Part shown: positions 45,298 to 54,646 of the stretch, piece after piece
Numbering within the stretch: position 1 is the first letter of the stretch
Layout: each line of letters begins with the position of its first letter
Assembly (NCBI GenBank): GCA_048595745.1
Contig: CP184361.1
DNA length: 64,000 bases
Reading direction: 5' to 3' (one strand)
DNA from: Aquipseudomonas alcaligenes_A
Lineage (GTDB): Bacteria; Pseudomonadota; Gammaproteobacteria; Pseudomonadales; Pseudomonadaceae
Position numbers and translations under genes: made by a program
The notes under the pieces: model-generated
Seen by the model: the letters and a program-made list of their open reading frames with translations, nothing else
Databases searched by the model: none
Told to the model about the DNA's origin: nothing

Positions 45298-45732
45298 CTA
45301 GTCGATCAAGGGGGGCTTGATGGCACTGACGTTGTCCTCCAGTTCCAGCAGCAGCCCGCGGATTTGCTCGGCATGCATGCTGAACGGATCGAAGCGATCA
45401 CTGCAGGAGTACTTCAGGAACAGCTCCCGGTTGGACTGCTTAGCTCCGGCCCAGCCCATGCTCCAGTTGGCGTAACGGCGGGCGCTGATTTCCGCATAGT
45501 CGAGGATGGTCAGGTCCTTGTGGCGATGATCATCGGCTAGCCGGGTGTACAGCTCGTTCACTGCCGCGCGCGGCCCTTCCAGAACCTGCAGGAAGATTTC
45601 CGCATTGCAGCAGAGCATGCCCGTCAGCCCCTTGGCAGGGTTGTTGCGCTGAGAGCTGTCGAGGATGTCGCGAATCAGCTGCGAAGAGACGCCATTGGTT
45701 GCGCGGCTGGCGTAAGTAAGGCGAATGAGCAT
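45298..45732 (-). CDS. BLUF-domain blue-light photoreceptor
   Basis: 144 residues consisting of a BLUF domain (about 1-95) and a short C-terminal helical tail. The photoactive residues line up with AppA: Tyr7, Asn31, Gln49, Trp90 and Met92 correspond to Tyr21, Asn45, Gln63, Trp104 and Met106. It should bind flavin and undergo the red-shift photocycle. There is no EAL or GGDEF output domain, so the light signal must pass to a separate protein. It sits between the M16 pair and ftsY, an insertion relative to PAO1. Confidence 0.93.
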   Translation of the reverse strand: MLIRLTYASRATNGVSSQLIRDILDSSQRNNPAKGLTGMLCCNAEIFLQVLEGPRAAVNELYTRLADDHRHKDLTILDYAEISARRYANWSMGWAGAKQSNRELFLKYSCSDRFDPFSMHAEQIRGLLLELEDNVSAIKPPLID

Positions 45733-46064
45733 GGGGTCACCTGGCGTTGCGAAAGTGAAAACAGTGCAATTCTGCGTTGTTGTACAGGTTTATGTACAGA
45801 ATTAACACTGGCGAAGTGGCGCATCGGCCATGACGGCCATCGGATTCCCGTCTCGACGCAGGACGGCGAACGCTGCCCGGTGGCAGCCTAAAGTGATAAA
45901 GTCGCGGGCACATCGTGTGTGCTGGTCTCTTCGGTACGTCCATGCAGGCGCCCCGCCATCCCCGGGGCTGCAGAACAGGCACCGAAGTCCGGCAAAGTGA
46001 GTGGCTAGCTATTTCGGGGAGAGCCAAGCGCTACGCGGGCGCCTACCCCCTTTGAGATGACCCC
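45733..46064. other. 332-base intergenic region between the BLUF gene and ftsY
   Basis: No convincing gene is seen. It separates divergent genes and should hold promoters for both. The BLUF-proximal half is AT-richer than the surroundings and contains a TGTACA direct repeat (45781-45798). The ftsY-proximal half has no strong palindrome. An open frame on the minus strand (45737-46027) has no ribosome binding site or recognisable homology and looks spurious. Confidence 0.6.
45781..45798 (-). promoter_or_regulatory. TGTACA direct/palindromic repeat upstream of the BLUF gene
   Basis: TGTACA at 45781-45786 and again at 45793-45798, with start-to-start spacing of 12 bases. Each hexamer is itself palindromic. 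The pair lies about 50-65 bases upstream of the BLUF start. TGTA-type motifs are bound by light-responsive MerR regulators (LitR/PplR) in Pseudomonas as I recall, but with different spacing, so the link is a guess. Confidence 0.4.
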
Positions 46065-47480
46065 ATGTTTGGTTCCCAAGACGACAAGCCATCGCCGGAG
46101 CAATCCGGCGAGAAGAAATCCCTGTTTGGCTGGCTGCGCAAGAAGCCGGAAGGTGCTCATGTAACGGCCGAGCAGGCCCAGCCTGCGCCGGCACCTGAGG
46201 CGCCGCCGGCTGCGCCGGTTGCCGCTGCGCCGGCTGCCCCAGTCGAGGCCCCGGCTCCGGCCGTACCCGCCGAGGTGGTCGTGGAGCCTGCCGTTACCGA
46301 GCAGGTGCCGGTGACCGAGCCCGTGCCGGTTGCGCCTGCCATTGTGGAGCCCACAGACACTGCCCCGCCGACCGTTGCCGTGGATGAGACACCGCGCCCG
46401 GCCTTCTCGCGCTTTCGCATCAATGCCGGCACCGCAGTCACTCATCCGGTGCACGAGCAGCCGCTGCCGGTCGAGGTGCTGCCCGAGCCGCAGCCGGAGG
46501 CCGAAGCCGCACCCGTGCAGGCCGAGCAGAGCAAGCCCGGTGACAACCAGGGCGGCTGGTTCGCCCGCCTCAAGCAAAGCCTGTCGAAGACCAGCGCCAG
46601 CCTGGGCGAGGGCATGGCCAGTCTGTTCCTTGGCAAGAAGGCCATCGATGACGACCTGCTCGAAGAGCTGGAAACGCGTCTGCTCACCGCCGACGTGGGC
46701 GTCGAGGCCACCGGCGCCATCATCGGCAGCCTGACCAAGCGCGTGGCGCGCAAGGAGCTGGCCGACAGCGGTGCGCTGTACAAGGCCCTGCAGGAAGAAC
46801 TGGGCGCGCTGCTCAAGCCGGTCGAGCAGCCTTTGCTGATCGCCGCCGAGAAGCAGCCCTACGTGATCCTGGTGGTCGGCGTGAACGGCGTCGGCAAGAC
46901 CACCACCATCGGCAAGCTGGCCAAGAAGCTGCAGGGCGAGGGCAAGAAGGTCATGCTCGCCGCCGGCGATACCTTCCGCGCCGCCGCCGTCGAGCAGCTG
47001 CAGGTGTGGGGCGAGCGCAACAACATCGCGGTGATCGCCCAGCACACCGGCGCCGATTCCGCTTCGGTGATCTTCGATGCGGTGCAGGCGGCCAAGGCGC
47101 GCGGTATCGACGTGCTGATCGCCGACACCGCCGGACGTCTGCACACCAAAGACAACCTGATGGAAGAGCTGAAGAAGGTCCGTCGGGTCATCGGCAAGCT
47201 GGATGAGACGGCACCGCATGAGGTGCTGCTGGTGCTGGACGCCGGCACCGGGCAGAACGCGATCAACCAGACCAAGCAGTTCAATCAGGCGGTGGCCCTC
47301 ACCGGCCTGGCGCTGACCAAGCTGGATGGCACCGCCAAGGGCGGCGTGATCTTCGCGCTGGCCAAGCAGTTCGGCCTGCCGATCCGCTATATCGGTGTCG
47401 GTGAAGGCATCGACGATCTGCGCACTTTCGTTGCCGAGGACTTCGTCCAGGCGCTCTTCGCGGAGAAGGAACAGGGATGA
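46065..47480 (+). CDS. ftsY: Signal recognition particle receptor FtsY
   Basis: SRP receptor GTPase that hands ribosome-nascent chains to the Sec translocon. The 471 residues have a disordered N-terminal region (about 25-150) very rich in Ala, Pro and Glu, then the NG domain: P-loop GVNGVGKTTTIGKLA starting at Gly272, DTAGRLHTKDNL, and TKLDGTAKGG. The tail AEDFVQALFAEKEQG is typical. It leads the conserved ftsY-ftsE-ftsX-rpoH string; its stop overlaps the ftsE start (ATGA). Confidence 0.97.
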   Translation: MFGSQDDKPSPEQSGEKKSLFGWLRKKPEGAHVTAEQAQPAPAPEAPPAAPVAAAPAAPVEAPAPAVPAEVVVEPAVTEQVPVTEPVPVAPAIVEPTDTAPPTVAVDETPRPAFSRFRINAGTAVTHPVHEQPLPVEVLPEPQPEAEAAPVQAEQSKPGDNQGGWFARLKQSLSKTSASLGEGMASLFLGKKAIDDDLLEELETRLLTADVGVEATGAIIGSLTKRVARKELADSGALYKALQEELGALLKPVEQPLLIAAEKQPYVILVVGVNGVGKTTTIGKLAKKLQGEGKKVMLAAGDTFRAAAVEQLQVWGERNNIAVIAQHTGADSASVIFDAVQAAKARGIDVLIADTAGRLHTKDNLMEELKKVRRVIGKLDETAPHEVLLVLDAGTGQNAINQTKQFNQAVALTGLALTKLDGTAKGGVIFALAKQFGLPIRYIGVGEGIDDLRTFVAEDFVQALFAEKEQG

Positions 47481-48145
47481 TTCGATTCGAGCAGGTCGGC
47501 AAGCGGTACCCCAATGGCCATGTCGGGTTGCACGAACTGAGTTTTAACGTGCGCCGTGGCGAGTTCCTCTTCGTTACGGGGCATTCCGGCGCCGGCAAGT
47601 CCACCCTGCTGCGCCTGTTGCTGGCGATGGAGCGCCCGACCAGCGGCAAGCTGCTGCTGGCCGGGCAGGACCTGTCGCAGATCACCACCGCGCAGATTCC
47701 CTTTCTGCGCCGGCAGATCGGCGTGGTGTTCCAGAACCACCAGCTGCTGTTCGACCGCAGTGTGTTCGACAACGTCGCCCTGCCGCTGCAGATCCTCGGC
47801 CTGCCCAAGCCGGACATCGCCAAGCGGGTCGGCGCCGCACTGGAGCGAGTGTCGCTGTCGGACAAGGCCGAGCAGTTTCCGGCTGACCTCTCGACCGGTC
47901 AGCAGCAGCGCGTCGGCATCGCCCGCGCCGTGGTGCACCGCCCGGCCCTGCTGCTGGCGGACGAACCCACAGGTAACCTCGACCCGCGCCTGGCCGCGGA
48001 GATCATGGGCGTGTTCGAGGACATCAACCGCCTCGGCACCACCGTGCTGATCGCCAGTCACGATCTGGCGCTGATCGCGCGCATGCGTCACCGCATGCTC
48101 ACCCTGCAACGCGGCCGATTGATCGGCGATGGGGAGGCCGGCTGA
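47477..48145 (+). CDS. ftsE: Cell division ATP-binding protein FtsE
   Basis: 222 residues of an ABC ATPase: Walker A GHSGAGKST, Q-loop VFQNHQLL, signature LSTGQQQR (Thr in place of the usual second Gly) and Walker B LLLADEPTGNLD. FtsE with FtsX activates peptidoglycan hydrolases through periplasmic regulators during division. The gene overlaps both neighbours. Confidence 0.97.
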   Translation: MIRFEQVGKRYPNGHVGLHELSFNVRRGEFLFVTGHSGAGKSTLLRLLLAMERPTSGKLLLAGQDLSQITTAQIPFLRRQIGVVFQNHQLLFDRSVFDNVALPLQILGLPKPDIAKRVGAALERVSLSDKAEQFPADLSTGQQQRVGIARAVVHRPALLLADEPTGNLDPRLAAEIMGVFEDINRLGTTVLIASHDLALIARMRHRMLTLQRGRLIGDGEAG

Positions 48146-49155
48146 TGAGCGACAAGCAACGCAATATCAAGGCTGCCGAACGCGTCGGTGCCGTACAGAG
48201 CAAGGCCGACAAGCCGATCAAGCAGGGCCCGGACTTCTCCCATCTGTTCGCCGCCTGGGTCGAGAGCCATCGTGCCAGCCTGGTCGACAGCCTCGGGCGC
48301 CTGGTCGGTCAGCCGATCGGCAGCTTCTTCACCTGCCTGGTGATGGCCGTAGCGCTGTCGCTGCCCATGGGCCTGGCCCTGTTGCTGGACAACGTCGAAC
48401 GTCTCGGCGGCTCCTGGCAGAAGGCGGCGCAGATTTCCCTGTACCTCAAGGTGGAGGCCGGCGATGACGCCGGCCTGCAGTTGCGCGACGAGATCGCCGC
48501 GCTGGATGACGTTGCCGAAGCCGAGTTCATCGGTCGCGAGGCCGGCCTGGCGGCGTTCGAGCAGCAGTCCGGACTCGGTCAGGCACTGCGCGATCTGCCG
48601 GAGAATCCGCTGCCTGCGGTGGTGGTGGTGACGCCCAAGGAAATCGACAAGCCGCGCCTCGAGGCCCTACGCCTGCGCCTCAGCGAAATGCCGGGCGTCG
48701 ATCAGGCGCAGCTCGACCTGCAGTGGGTGGAGCGTCTGACCGCCATCCTCGGCCTGGGTGATCGCTTCGTCTTCGGCCTGACCCTGCTGCTCGTGATGGC
48801 GCTGCTGCTGGTGATCGGCAACACCATCCGCCTGCACATCGAAAACCGCCGCAGCGAGATCGAGGTGATCAAGCTGGTCGGCGGCACCGATGGCTATGTG
48901 CGCCGCCCCTTCCTTTATATGGGTGCGCTCTATGGCCTGGGTGCGGGGCTGCTGGCCTGGGGGCTGCTGGCCTTCGGCCTGGACTGGCTGAACGATGCGG
49001 TGGTGCGCCTGGCCGGCCTCTACGGCAGCGACTTCGCGCTGGATGGCGTGCCGGTCGCCGATGGTCTGTCGCTGCTGTTGGGGGCGTTGTTCCTCGGCTA
49101 TATTGGCGCCTGGCTGGCCGTGGCACGCCACCTGAGCGAACTTGCGCCACGCTAG
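48145..49155 (+). CDS. ftsX: Cell division protein FtsX
   Basis: 336 residues with a cytoplasmic N-terminus, a first membrane helix at about 55-80, a periplasmic loop of about 100 residues (PFEIxL-like ISLYLKVEAGDDAG start) and three C-terminal helices including the FtsX-type LLLVMALLLVIGNTIRLHIENRR. It partners FtsE. Its start overlaps the ftsE stop by one base. Confidence 0.97.
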   Translation: MSDKQRNIKAAERVGAVQSKADKPIKQGPDFSHLFAAWVESHRASLVDSLGRLVGQPIGSFFTCLVMAVALSLPMGLALLLDNVERLGGSWQKAAQISLYLKVEAGDDAGLQLRDEIAALDDVAEAEFIGREAGLAAFEQQSGLGQALRDLPENPLPAVVVVTPKEIDKPRLEALRLRLSEMPGVDQAQLDLQWVERLTAILGLGDRFVFGLTLLLVMALLLVIGNTIRLHIENRRSEIEVIKLVGGTDGYVRRPFLYMGALYGLGAGLLAWGLLAFGLDWLNDAVVRLAGLYGSDFALDGVPVADGLSLLLGALFLGYIGAWLAVARHLSELAPR

Positions 49156-49194
49156 CAATCCCTTGATTTCGATCAAAAATTGAGCATCTGTAAG

Positions 49195-49223
49195 GGAACT
49201 TTTCCACCGGTTCCCTGCTCAGA
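49195..49223 (+). promoter_or_regulatory. Extracytoplasmic-stress-type (AlgU/sigma-E) promoter upstream of rpoH
   Basis: GGAACTT at 49195-49201 and TCAGA at 49219-49223, 17 bases apart, match the AlgU consensus GAACTT with TCTGA closely. The distance to the rpoH ATG at 49271 is about 48 bases. In P. aeruginosa an AlgU-dependent promoter drives rpoH, so this is consistent with stress control. Confidence 0.65.
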
Positions 49224-49270
49224 ATCGGCAGTGCTAGACTGCACCAGCCCTGTAATACCGGAGGTTTTTG

Positions 49271-50125
<855 letters not shown>

Positions 50126-50140
50126 GCTGCAGCACCCCGC

Positions 50141-50168
50141 AAAGCCGCACCCAGGTGCGGCTTTTTTC
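50141..50168 (+). terminator. Rho-independent terminator of rpoH
   Basis: AAGCCGCAC (50142-50150) pairs with GTGCGGCTT (50155-50163) with loop CCAG, followed by TTTT at 50164-50167 and CTG. It ends transcription from rpoH. Confidence 0.88.
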
Positions 50169-50184
50169 TGTCCGGAGCCTTTTC

Positions 50185-50787
50185 GTGAGTCGTCGTCCGC
50201 CTGCCTTGCTGTTCACCATCGTCGCCCTGGCCAGCTGCCTGCTTGGCTACTGGTGGCTGCTGCCGCGGGCCGAAAAGACCGCGCCGCTACCCTGGTGGAG
50301 CGAGTGGCGGGCGGGAGTGCTGCAGCCGCTGGCCGAAGACCGCCTGACCCTGGGCCAGTTGAAGGCCCGGCTGCCTGCGGCCGAGCTGTGGCTGCAGCCA
50401 CGTCTCGATGGTCCGCGCCTGGTGCTGCGCGATAGCCAGTCCCTGGCCTCGGGTACCTGGGCGCTGGAGGCCGAGCTGGCCCTCAGCGATACCCAGCGCA
50501 GCAGCCTGGCGGCCGCCAGCGGGGTGAAGCCCAATGATGCGGAGCTGCCGCAATCGGCACAGATGCTCGAGCAGTTGGCCGGGCAGCGCATCGAGGCGCT
50601 CAACCTGAAGCCGCAGCAGGCCGTCCCCGCGGCGGGCCTCAGCGCCAGTCTGGGCGAGCCGCGCCTGCGCCTGCAGCTGCAAGAGGGAGAAGCCTGGGTC
50701 TATCCGCAGCTGGGCCTGACCGCGCACCTGCGCGGCGAACAGCTGCAGTTGCTGCGAGCAGTGCCGCGACGATTGCTCAGTCGCTGA
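50185..50787 (+). CDS. Single-pass membrane protein of unknown function
   Basis: 200 residues from a GTG at 50185, with CGGAG seven bases upstream. An earlier GTG at 50155 lies within the rpoH terminator hairpin and is unlikely. One N-terminal membrane segment (LLFTIVALASCLLGYWWLL) is followed by an Ala/Leu/Glu/Gln-rich soluble part facing the periplasm. I do not recognise a family. It lies between rpoH and a YhhN gene. Confidence 0.7.
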   Translation: MSRRPPALLFTIVALASCLLGYWWLLPRAEKTAPLPWWSEWRAGVLQPLAEDRLTLGQLKARLPAAELWLQPRLDGPRLVLRDSQSLASGTWALEAELALSDTQRSSLAAASGVKPNDAELPQSAQMLEQLAGQRIEALNLKPQQAVPAAGLSASLGEPRLRLQLQEGEAWVYPQLGLTAHLRGEQLQLLRAVPRRLLSR

Positions 50788-50877
50788 CGTCCTCGGCATT
50801 GGCGGCTGGCGTGTCCGGTGTGGCGGGGCAGGGCGCCTTGCCGGCAGGATCCTGTATCCCCCGAGCGAGTGCCGTCC

Positions 50878-51564
50878 ATGTCCATCTCCCAGCGTTGTTG
50901 TTTTGTTCTCGCCATCGGCCTGGGCCTGCTCTACCTGGCCCTGCTGCCGTTGAAGCCCTATCCCCTGGGCTGGCTGCTCAAGCCGTTGCCCATGCTGCTG
51001 TTTGCCCTGCTGGTCTGGCGTGCCTTTCCCGGTGCGCCCGGGCGCTGGCTGGCGCTGGGTTATGGCGCGGCGGCGGCTGGTGACTTCTTTCTCGATTTCG
51101 GTGATCGCGACGGCCTGTTCATCCAGGCGCTGCTGGCGTTCCTGGTCAACCAGATCGCCTTTGCCATCGCCTTCGTGTCGCTCGGTCGCGGTCGTTCCTG
51201 GTCCTGGCCACGGGTGGCGCCGGTGCTGGTCTACGGCCTGACGGTCGGCGCCTGGCTGCTGCCGGCCGCCGGCACGCTGCAGGTGCCGGTGGCGATCTAC
51301 CTGGGGAGCCTGTTGCTCATGGCGCTGCTCGCCACGCGCCTGGAGGCGAAGCCAGGTCCCTTGTGGCTGGGGGCCATGCTGTTCGTGGTGGCGGATTCGC
51401 TGATCGGGGTGAACAAGTTCGTCCAGCCGTTCCCGCATGCCGTGCTGGTGATCGTCTGCTGCTACTTCAGCGGCCAGGCGCTGATCGCCTGGGGGCTGTT
51501 GCGCCTCAGGGCAGCGGCAGCCACTGCGGCCACCAGTCCGGCGCCTGTCGCGACAGCTGGCTGA
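50878..51564 (+). CDS. YhhN-family (TMEM86/lysoplasmalogenase) membrane protein
   Basis: 228 residues with about eight hydrophobic helices and the family motifs YGAAAAGDFFLDFGD, GLFIQALLAFLVNQIAFA and ADSLIGVNKF. YhhN proteins relate to TMEM86 lysoplasmalogenases, which hydrolyse lysoplasmalogen vinyl ethers; bacterial substrates are uncertain. I chose the ATG at 50878 because it begins just before the first helix. Its last 59 bases overlap the convergent mtgA gene. Confidence 0.85.
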   Translation: MSISQRCCFVLAIGLGLLYLALLPLKPYPLGWLLKPLPMLLFALLVWRAFPGAPGRWLALGYGAAAAGDFFLDFGDRDGLFIQALLAFLVNQIAFAIAFVSLGRGRSWSWPRVAPVLVYGLTVGAWLLPAAGTLQVPVAIYLGSLLLMALLATRLEAKPGPLWLGAMLFVVADSLIGVNKFVQPFPHAVLVIVCCYFSGQALIAWGLLRLRAAAATAATSPAPVATAG

Positions 51565-52243
51565 TGTAGTGGCTGCCGCCGAGCTGGTAGCTCTGCTGGC
51601 GGATCCAGTTGGCCCGCCGCTGGATGCGCGGCCCCGGGCGGCTGGCGCTCCAGGCGCGCGGATTGGGTAGCACGGCGGCCAGCAGGCTGGCCTGCTGGCG
51701 TGACAGGTAGGGCGCGGCGACCTTGAAGTGGTGACGCGCGGCCGCCTCCGCGCCGAACACACCGTCGCCCCATTCCACGCTGTTGAGGTACACCTCGAGG
51801 ATGCGCTGCTTCGGCCAGAGCAGCTCGATCAGCCCGGTGAACCAGGCCTCCAGCGCCTTGCGTGGCCAGCTGCGGCCGGACCAGAGGAACAGGTTCTTGG
51901 CCACCTGCTGGCTGATGGTGCTGGCCCCGCGCAGGCTGCCACCATCGGCATTGTGCGCCAGGGCCTGACGGATGGCGCTGACGTCGAAGCCCCAGTGTTC
52001 GGCGAATTTCTGGTCCTCGGCGGCGATCACCGCGATCTTCAGGTCGTTCGGCAGTTCGCGCCAGGGGCGCCAGGTGCGCTGCAGGTCGATCGGTTTGCCG
52101 TCGACCCAGGACTGTACCTTGCGCTCGACCATCAGCGCCGTGCCGGGTGGGTCGATCCAGCGCAGCGCCAGCACCAGCACGGCGCTGAGGGCGGCGAACC
52201 ACAGCAGCAGTTTGGTCAGGCGACGGAGCAGGTTGCGCAGCAT
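51506..52243 (-). CDS. mtgA: Monofunctional biosynthetic peptidoglycan transglycosylase
   Basis: 245 residues with one N-terminal membrane anchor and a family 51 transglycosylase domain. The catalytic glutamate lies in AAEDQKFAEHWGFD, followed by GGSLRGASTISQQVAKNLFLW, ARKALEAW-like and EVYLNSVEWGDGVFGAEAAARH motifs. It polymerises glycan strands from lipid II and lacks the transpeptidase domain of class A penicillin-binding proteins. It is divergent from the DUF423 gene. Confidence 0.95.
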   Translation of the reverse strand: MLRNLLRRLTKLLLWFAALSAVLVLALRWIDPPGTALMVERKVQSWVDGKPIDLQRTWRPWRELPNDLKIAVIAAEDQKFAEHWGFDVSAIRQALAHNADGGSLRGASTISQQVAKNLFLWSGRSWPRKALEAWFTGLIELLWPKQRILEVYLNSVEWGDGVFGAEAAARHHFKVAAPYLSRQQASLLAAVLPNPRAWSASRPGPRIQRRANWIRQQSYQLGGSHYISQLSRQAPDWWPQWLPLP

Positions 52244-52308
52244 GGCTTGGCCCGGTTGGAGGGAGCGGCCATTATAGCGGCCGCATTGAATCTGTCTGGG
52301 GAGCCATG

Positions 52309-52686
52309 ATGTTACGAGTCTTTCTGCTGCTGGCGGCCGTGGCCGGTTTCTTCGGCGTGGCGCTGGGCGCCTTCGCCGCCCATGGCTTGAAAGGCCAGCT
52401 GAGTGCCGAGTACCTGGCGGTTTTCCAGACCGGCGTGCACTACCAGCTGGTGCACGCGCTGGCGCTGTTCGGCGTGGCGCTGCTGGCCGAGCGCCTGCCG
52501 GGGCGTCTGGTGAAGGCCGCCGGCAGCCTGTTCGCGCTCGGTATCCTGCTGTTTTCCGGCAGCCTCTACGCCCTGACCCTGAGTGGCCTGAGCAAGCTCG
52601 GCATGATCACTCCGTTGGGCGGTGTGAGCTTCCTTGCCGGCTGGCTGTGCCTGGGGCTGGCCGCGCTGCGGGGCGGGCGGGCCTGA
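52309..52686 (+). CDS. DUF423 (YgdD-like) membrane protein
   Basis: 125 residues with four hydrophobic helices and the family motif GFFGVALGAFAAHGLK then FQTGVHYQLVHALALFGVALL and GGVSFLAGWLCLG. Two ATGs lie at 52306 and 52309; GGAG at 52300-52303 favours the second. Function is unknown. thiS follows after 79 bases. Confidence 0.85.
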   Translation: MLRVFLLLAAVAGFFGVALGAFAAHGLKGQLSAEYLAVFQTGVHYQLVHALALFGVALLAERLPGRLVKAAGSLFALGILLFSGSLYALTLSGLSKLGMITPLGGVSFLAGWLCLGLAALRGGRA

Positions 52687-52765
52687 CCGATGGTACGCAC
52701 GTACCTTGGTCGATCCGGTTGATCGGGCTAGAATGCCGACCCTTTCATGTTCTGACCGCCCAGCC

Positions 52766-52966
52766 ATGCACATCCAGTTGAACGGCCAACCCTTCGAGCT
52801 ACCCGACGGCGCCACTGTCGCTGACCTGCTCGTGCGCCTGGATGCAGCCGGCAAGCGGGTGGCGGTCGAGCTCAACCTGGACATCGTGCCGCGCAGCCAG
52901 CACGGCACCACCGTCCTGCATGACGGCGACCAGCTGGAAGTCGTCCACGCCATCGGCGGCGGCTAG
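52766..52966 (+). CDS. thiS: Sulfur carrier protein ThiS
   Basis: 66 residues, ubiquitin-like fold, ending in the required Gly-Gly (HAIGGG). Its C-terminus is adenylated and thiocarboxylated and delivers sulfur to the thiazole of thiamine. The ATG at 52766 gives the family N-terminus MHIQLNGQPFEL; a longer upstream frame reads through the DUF423 gene. thiG follows after 17 bases. Confidence 0.95.
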   Translation: MHIQLNGQPFELPDGATVADLLVRLDAAGKRVAVELNLDIVPRSQHGTTVLHDGDQLEVVHAIGGG

Positions 52967-52983
52967 TCGCCCGAGGAACTGCC

Positions 52984-53775
52984 ATGAGCGCCATCATCGA
53001 CAAGCCCTTTACCCTGGCTGGCCGCACTTACGAGTCGCGCCTGCTGGTCGGTACCGGCAAGTACAAGGACCTCGAGGAAACCCGCCTGGCCATCGAGGCC
53101 AGCGGTGCCGAGATTGTCACCGTGGCCGTGCGCCGGACCAATATCGGGCAGAACCCGGGCGAGCCGAACCTGCTCGACGTGATCTCGCCGGACAAATACA
53201 CCATCCTGCCCAACACGGCCGGCTGCTATAACGCCGAGGAAGCGGTGCGTACCTGCCGCCTGGCGCGCGAGCTGCTCGACGGCCACACGCTGGTCAAGTT
53301 GGAAGTACTGGCCGACCAGAAGACCCTGTTCCCCAACGTGATCGAGACCCTCAAGGCCGCCGAAGTGCTGGTCAAGGAAGGCTTCGACGTGATGGTGTAC
53401 ACCAGCGACGACCCGATCATCGCCCGCCAGCTGGCCGAGATGGGTTGCATCGCGGTGATGCCGCTGGCCGGCCTGATCGGCACTGGCCTGGGCATCTGCA
53501 ACCCGTACAACCTGCGCATCATCCTTGAGGAAGCCACCGTGCCGGTGCTGGTCGATGCCGGCGTGGGCACCGCCTCCGATGCCACCATCGCCATGGAGCT
53601 GGGCTGCGAGGCGGTGCTGATGAACAGCGCCATCGCCCACGCGCAGAACCCGATCCTGATGGGCGCGGCGATGAAGCACGCGATCATCGCCGGGCGCATG
53701 GCCTACCTGGCAGGGCGCATGCCGAAGAAACTCTATGCCAGCGCGTCCTCGCCGCTGGATGGCCTGATCAAGTAA
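52984..53775 (+). CDS. thiG: Thiazole synthase ThiG
   Basis: 263 residues forming the ThiG barrel: RLLVGTGKYKD, the Schiff-base lysine in HTLVKLEVLAD, VMPLAGLIGTGLGI, VLVDAGVGTASDA and the C-terminal phosphate-binding region. It condenses ThiS thiocarboxylate, dehydroglycine and DXP to the thiazole phosphate. The thiS-thiG-trmB order is that of PAO1. Confidence 0.97.
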   Translation: MSAIIDKPFTLAGRTYESRLLVGTGKYKDLEETRLAIEASGAEIVTVAVRRTNIGQNPGEPNLLDVISPDKYTILPNTAGCYNAEEAVRTCRLARELLDGHTLVKLEVLADQKTLFPNVIETLKAAEVLVKEGFDVMVYTSDDPIIARQLAEMGCIAVMPLAGLIGTGLGICNPYNLRIILEEATVPVLVDAGVGTASDATIAMELGCEAVLMNSAIAHAQNPILMGAAMKHAIIAGRMAYLAGRMPKKLYASASSPLDGLIK

Positions 53776-53784
53776 GAGAACCCC

Positions 53785-54504
53785 ATGAGTGAAGTCATCG
53801 AGCCGGTAGACGAAGGCGCCGACGAGCGCCCGCGGCGCGGCATCAAGAGTTTCGTCATGCGCTCCGGGCGCATGACCGAGGGCCAGCAGCGCGGCCTCGA
53901 TCAAGGCTGGCCGAAATACGGCCTGGAGCTGGCCGACGGCCTGCGCGACTTCGATCAGGTGTTCGGTCGTAGCGCGCCGCGCACCTTCGAGATCGGCTTC
54001 GGCATGGGCCATGCCACCCTGGAGATGGCGGCCGCCGCGCCGGAGCAGGACTTCATCGGCGTGGAAGTGCACAAGCCGGGCGTCGGTGCCCTGCTCAACG
54101 GCATGCTCACGCAGAACCTGTCGAACATCCGCGTGTACAGCTGCGACGCCCTGGAAGTGCTGCGCGACTGCGTGGCCGATGCCAGCCTCGATCGCGTCCT
54201 GCTGTTCTTCCCCGATCCCTGGCACAAGGCCCGCCATCACAAGCGCCGCATCGTCCAGCCGGCGTTTGCCGAACTGGTGCGCAGCAAGCTGAAGATTGGC
54301 GGGGTGCTACATATGGCCACCGATTGGCAGCCATACGCGGAACATATGTTGGAGGTAATGTCGCTGGCACCGGGCTACCATAATGTGGCGGGAAGCGCGG
54401 GTTATGTGGAACGGCCGAGCGAGCGCCCGGTAACCAAGTTCGAGAAGCGCGGCGAGCGCCTCGGGCATGGTGTATGGGACCTCAAGTTCCAACGCTGCGA
54501 GTAA
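53785..54504 (+). CDS. trmB: tRNA (guanine46-N7)-methyltransferase
   Basis: 239 residues with a SAM-binding FEIGFGMGHATLEMA, FIGVEVHKPGVGALL, LLFFPDPWHKARHHKRRIVQPAFA and a C-terminal TKFEKRGERLGHGVWDLKF, all typical of TrmB. It methylates G46 of tRNA. The gene is separated by nine bases from thiG and ends near a hairpin at 54514-54532. Confidence 0.97.
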   Translation: MSEVIEPVDEGADERPRRGIKSFVMRSGRMTEGQQRGLDQGWPKYGLELADGLRDFDQVFGRSAPRTFEIGFGMGHATLEMAAAAPEQDFIGVEVHKPGVGALLNGMLTQNLSNIRVYSCDALEVLRDCVADASLDRVLLFFPDPWHKARHHKRRIVQPAFAELVRSKLKIGGVLHMATDWQPYAEHMLEVMSLAPGYHNVAGSAGYVERPSERPVTKFEKRGERLGHGVWDLKFQRCE

Positions 54505-54513
54505 AGATTCGAC

Positions 54514-54646
54514 GCTCCGCAGGATGCGGAGCCCAAACGACCGGGCCCACCCGGCGCCAGGAAGGCCAAGCCTCACCCACCGGCAATCTGCATGCGCGAC
54601 CCGAACGGGTCGTACGAATAAGAACAGCGGCACCTGAGCGTGCCGC
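54514..54646. promoter_or_regulatory. Structured leader with three perfect inverted repeats before the DUF1329 gene
   Basis: GCTCCGCA/TGCGGAGC (54514-54521 and 54525-54532) just after trmB; CGACCCG/CGGGTCG (54597-54603 and 54606-54612); and GCGGCAC/GTGCCGC (54627-54633 and 54640-54646). The last abuts the ribosome binding site GAGGAG at 54647-54652. The first may be a weak trmB terminator (no T-tract); the other two may be operator or RNA structure. Confidence 0.5.

Noticed and set aside
45737..46027. Minus-strand open frame of 96 codons between the BLUF gene and ftsY
   Set aside because: No ribosome binding site, no recognisable motif, arginine/proline-rich composition typical of a frame in GC-rich non-coding DNA.
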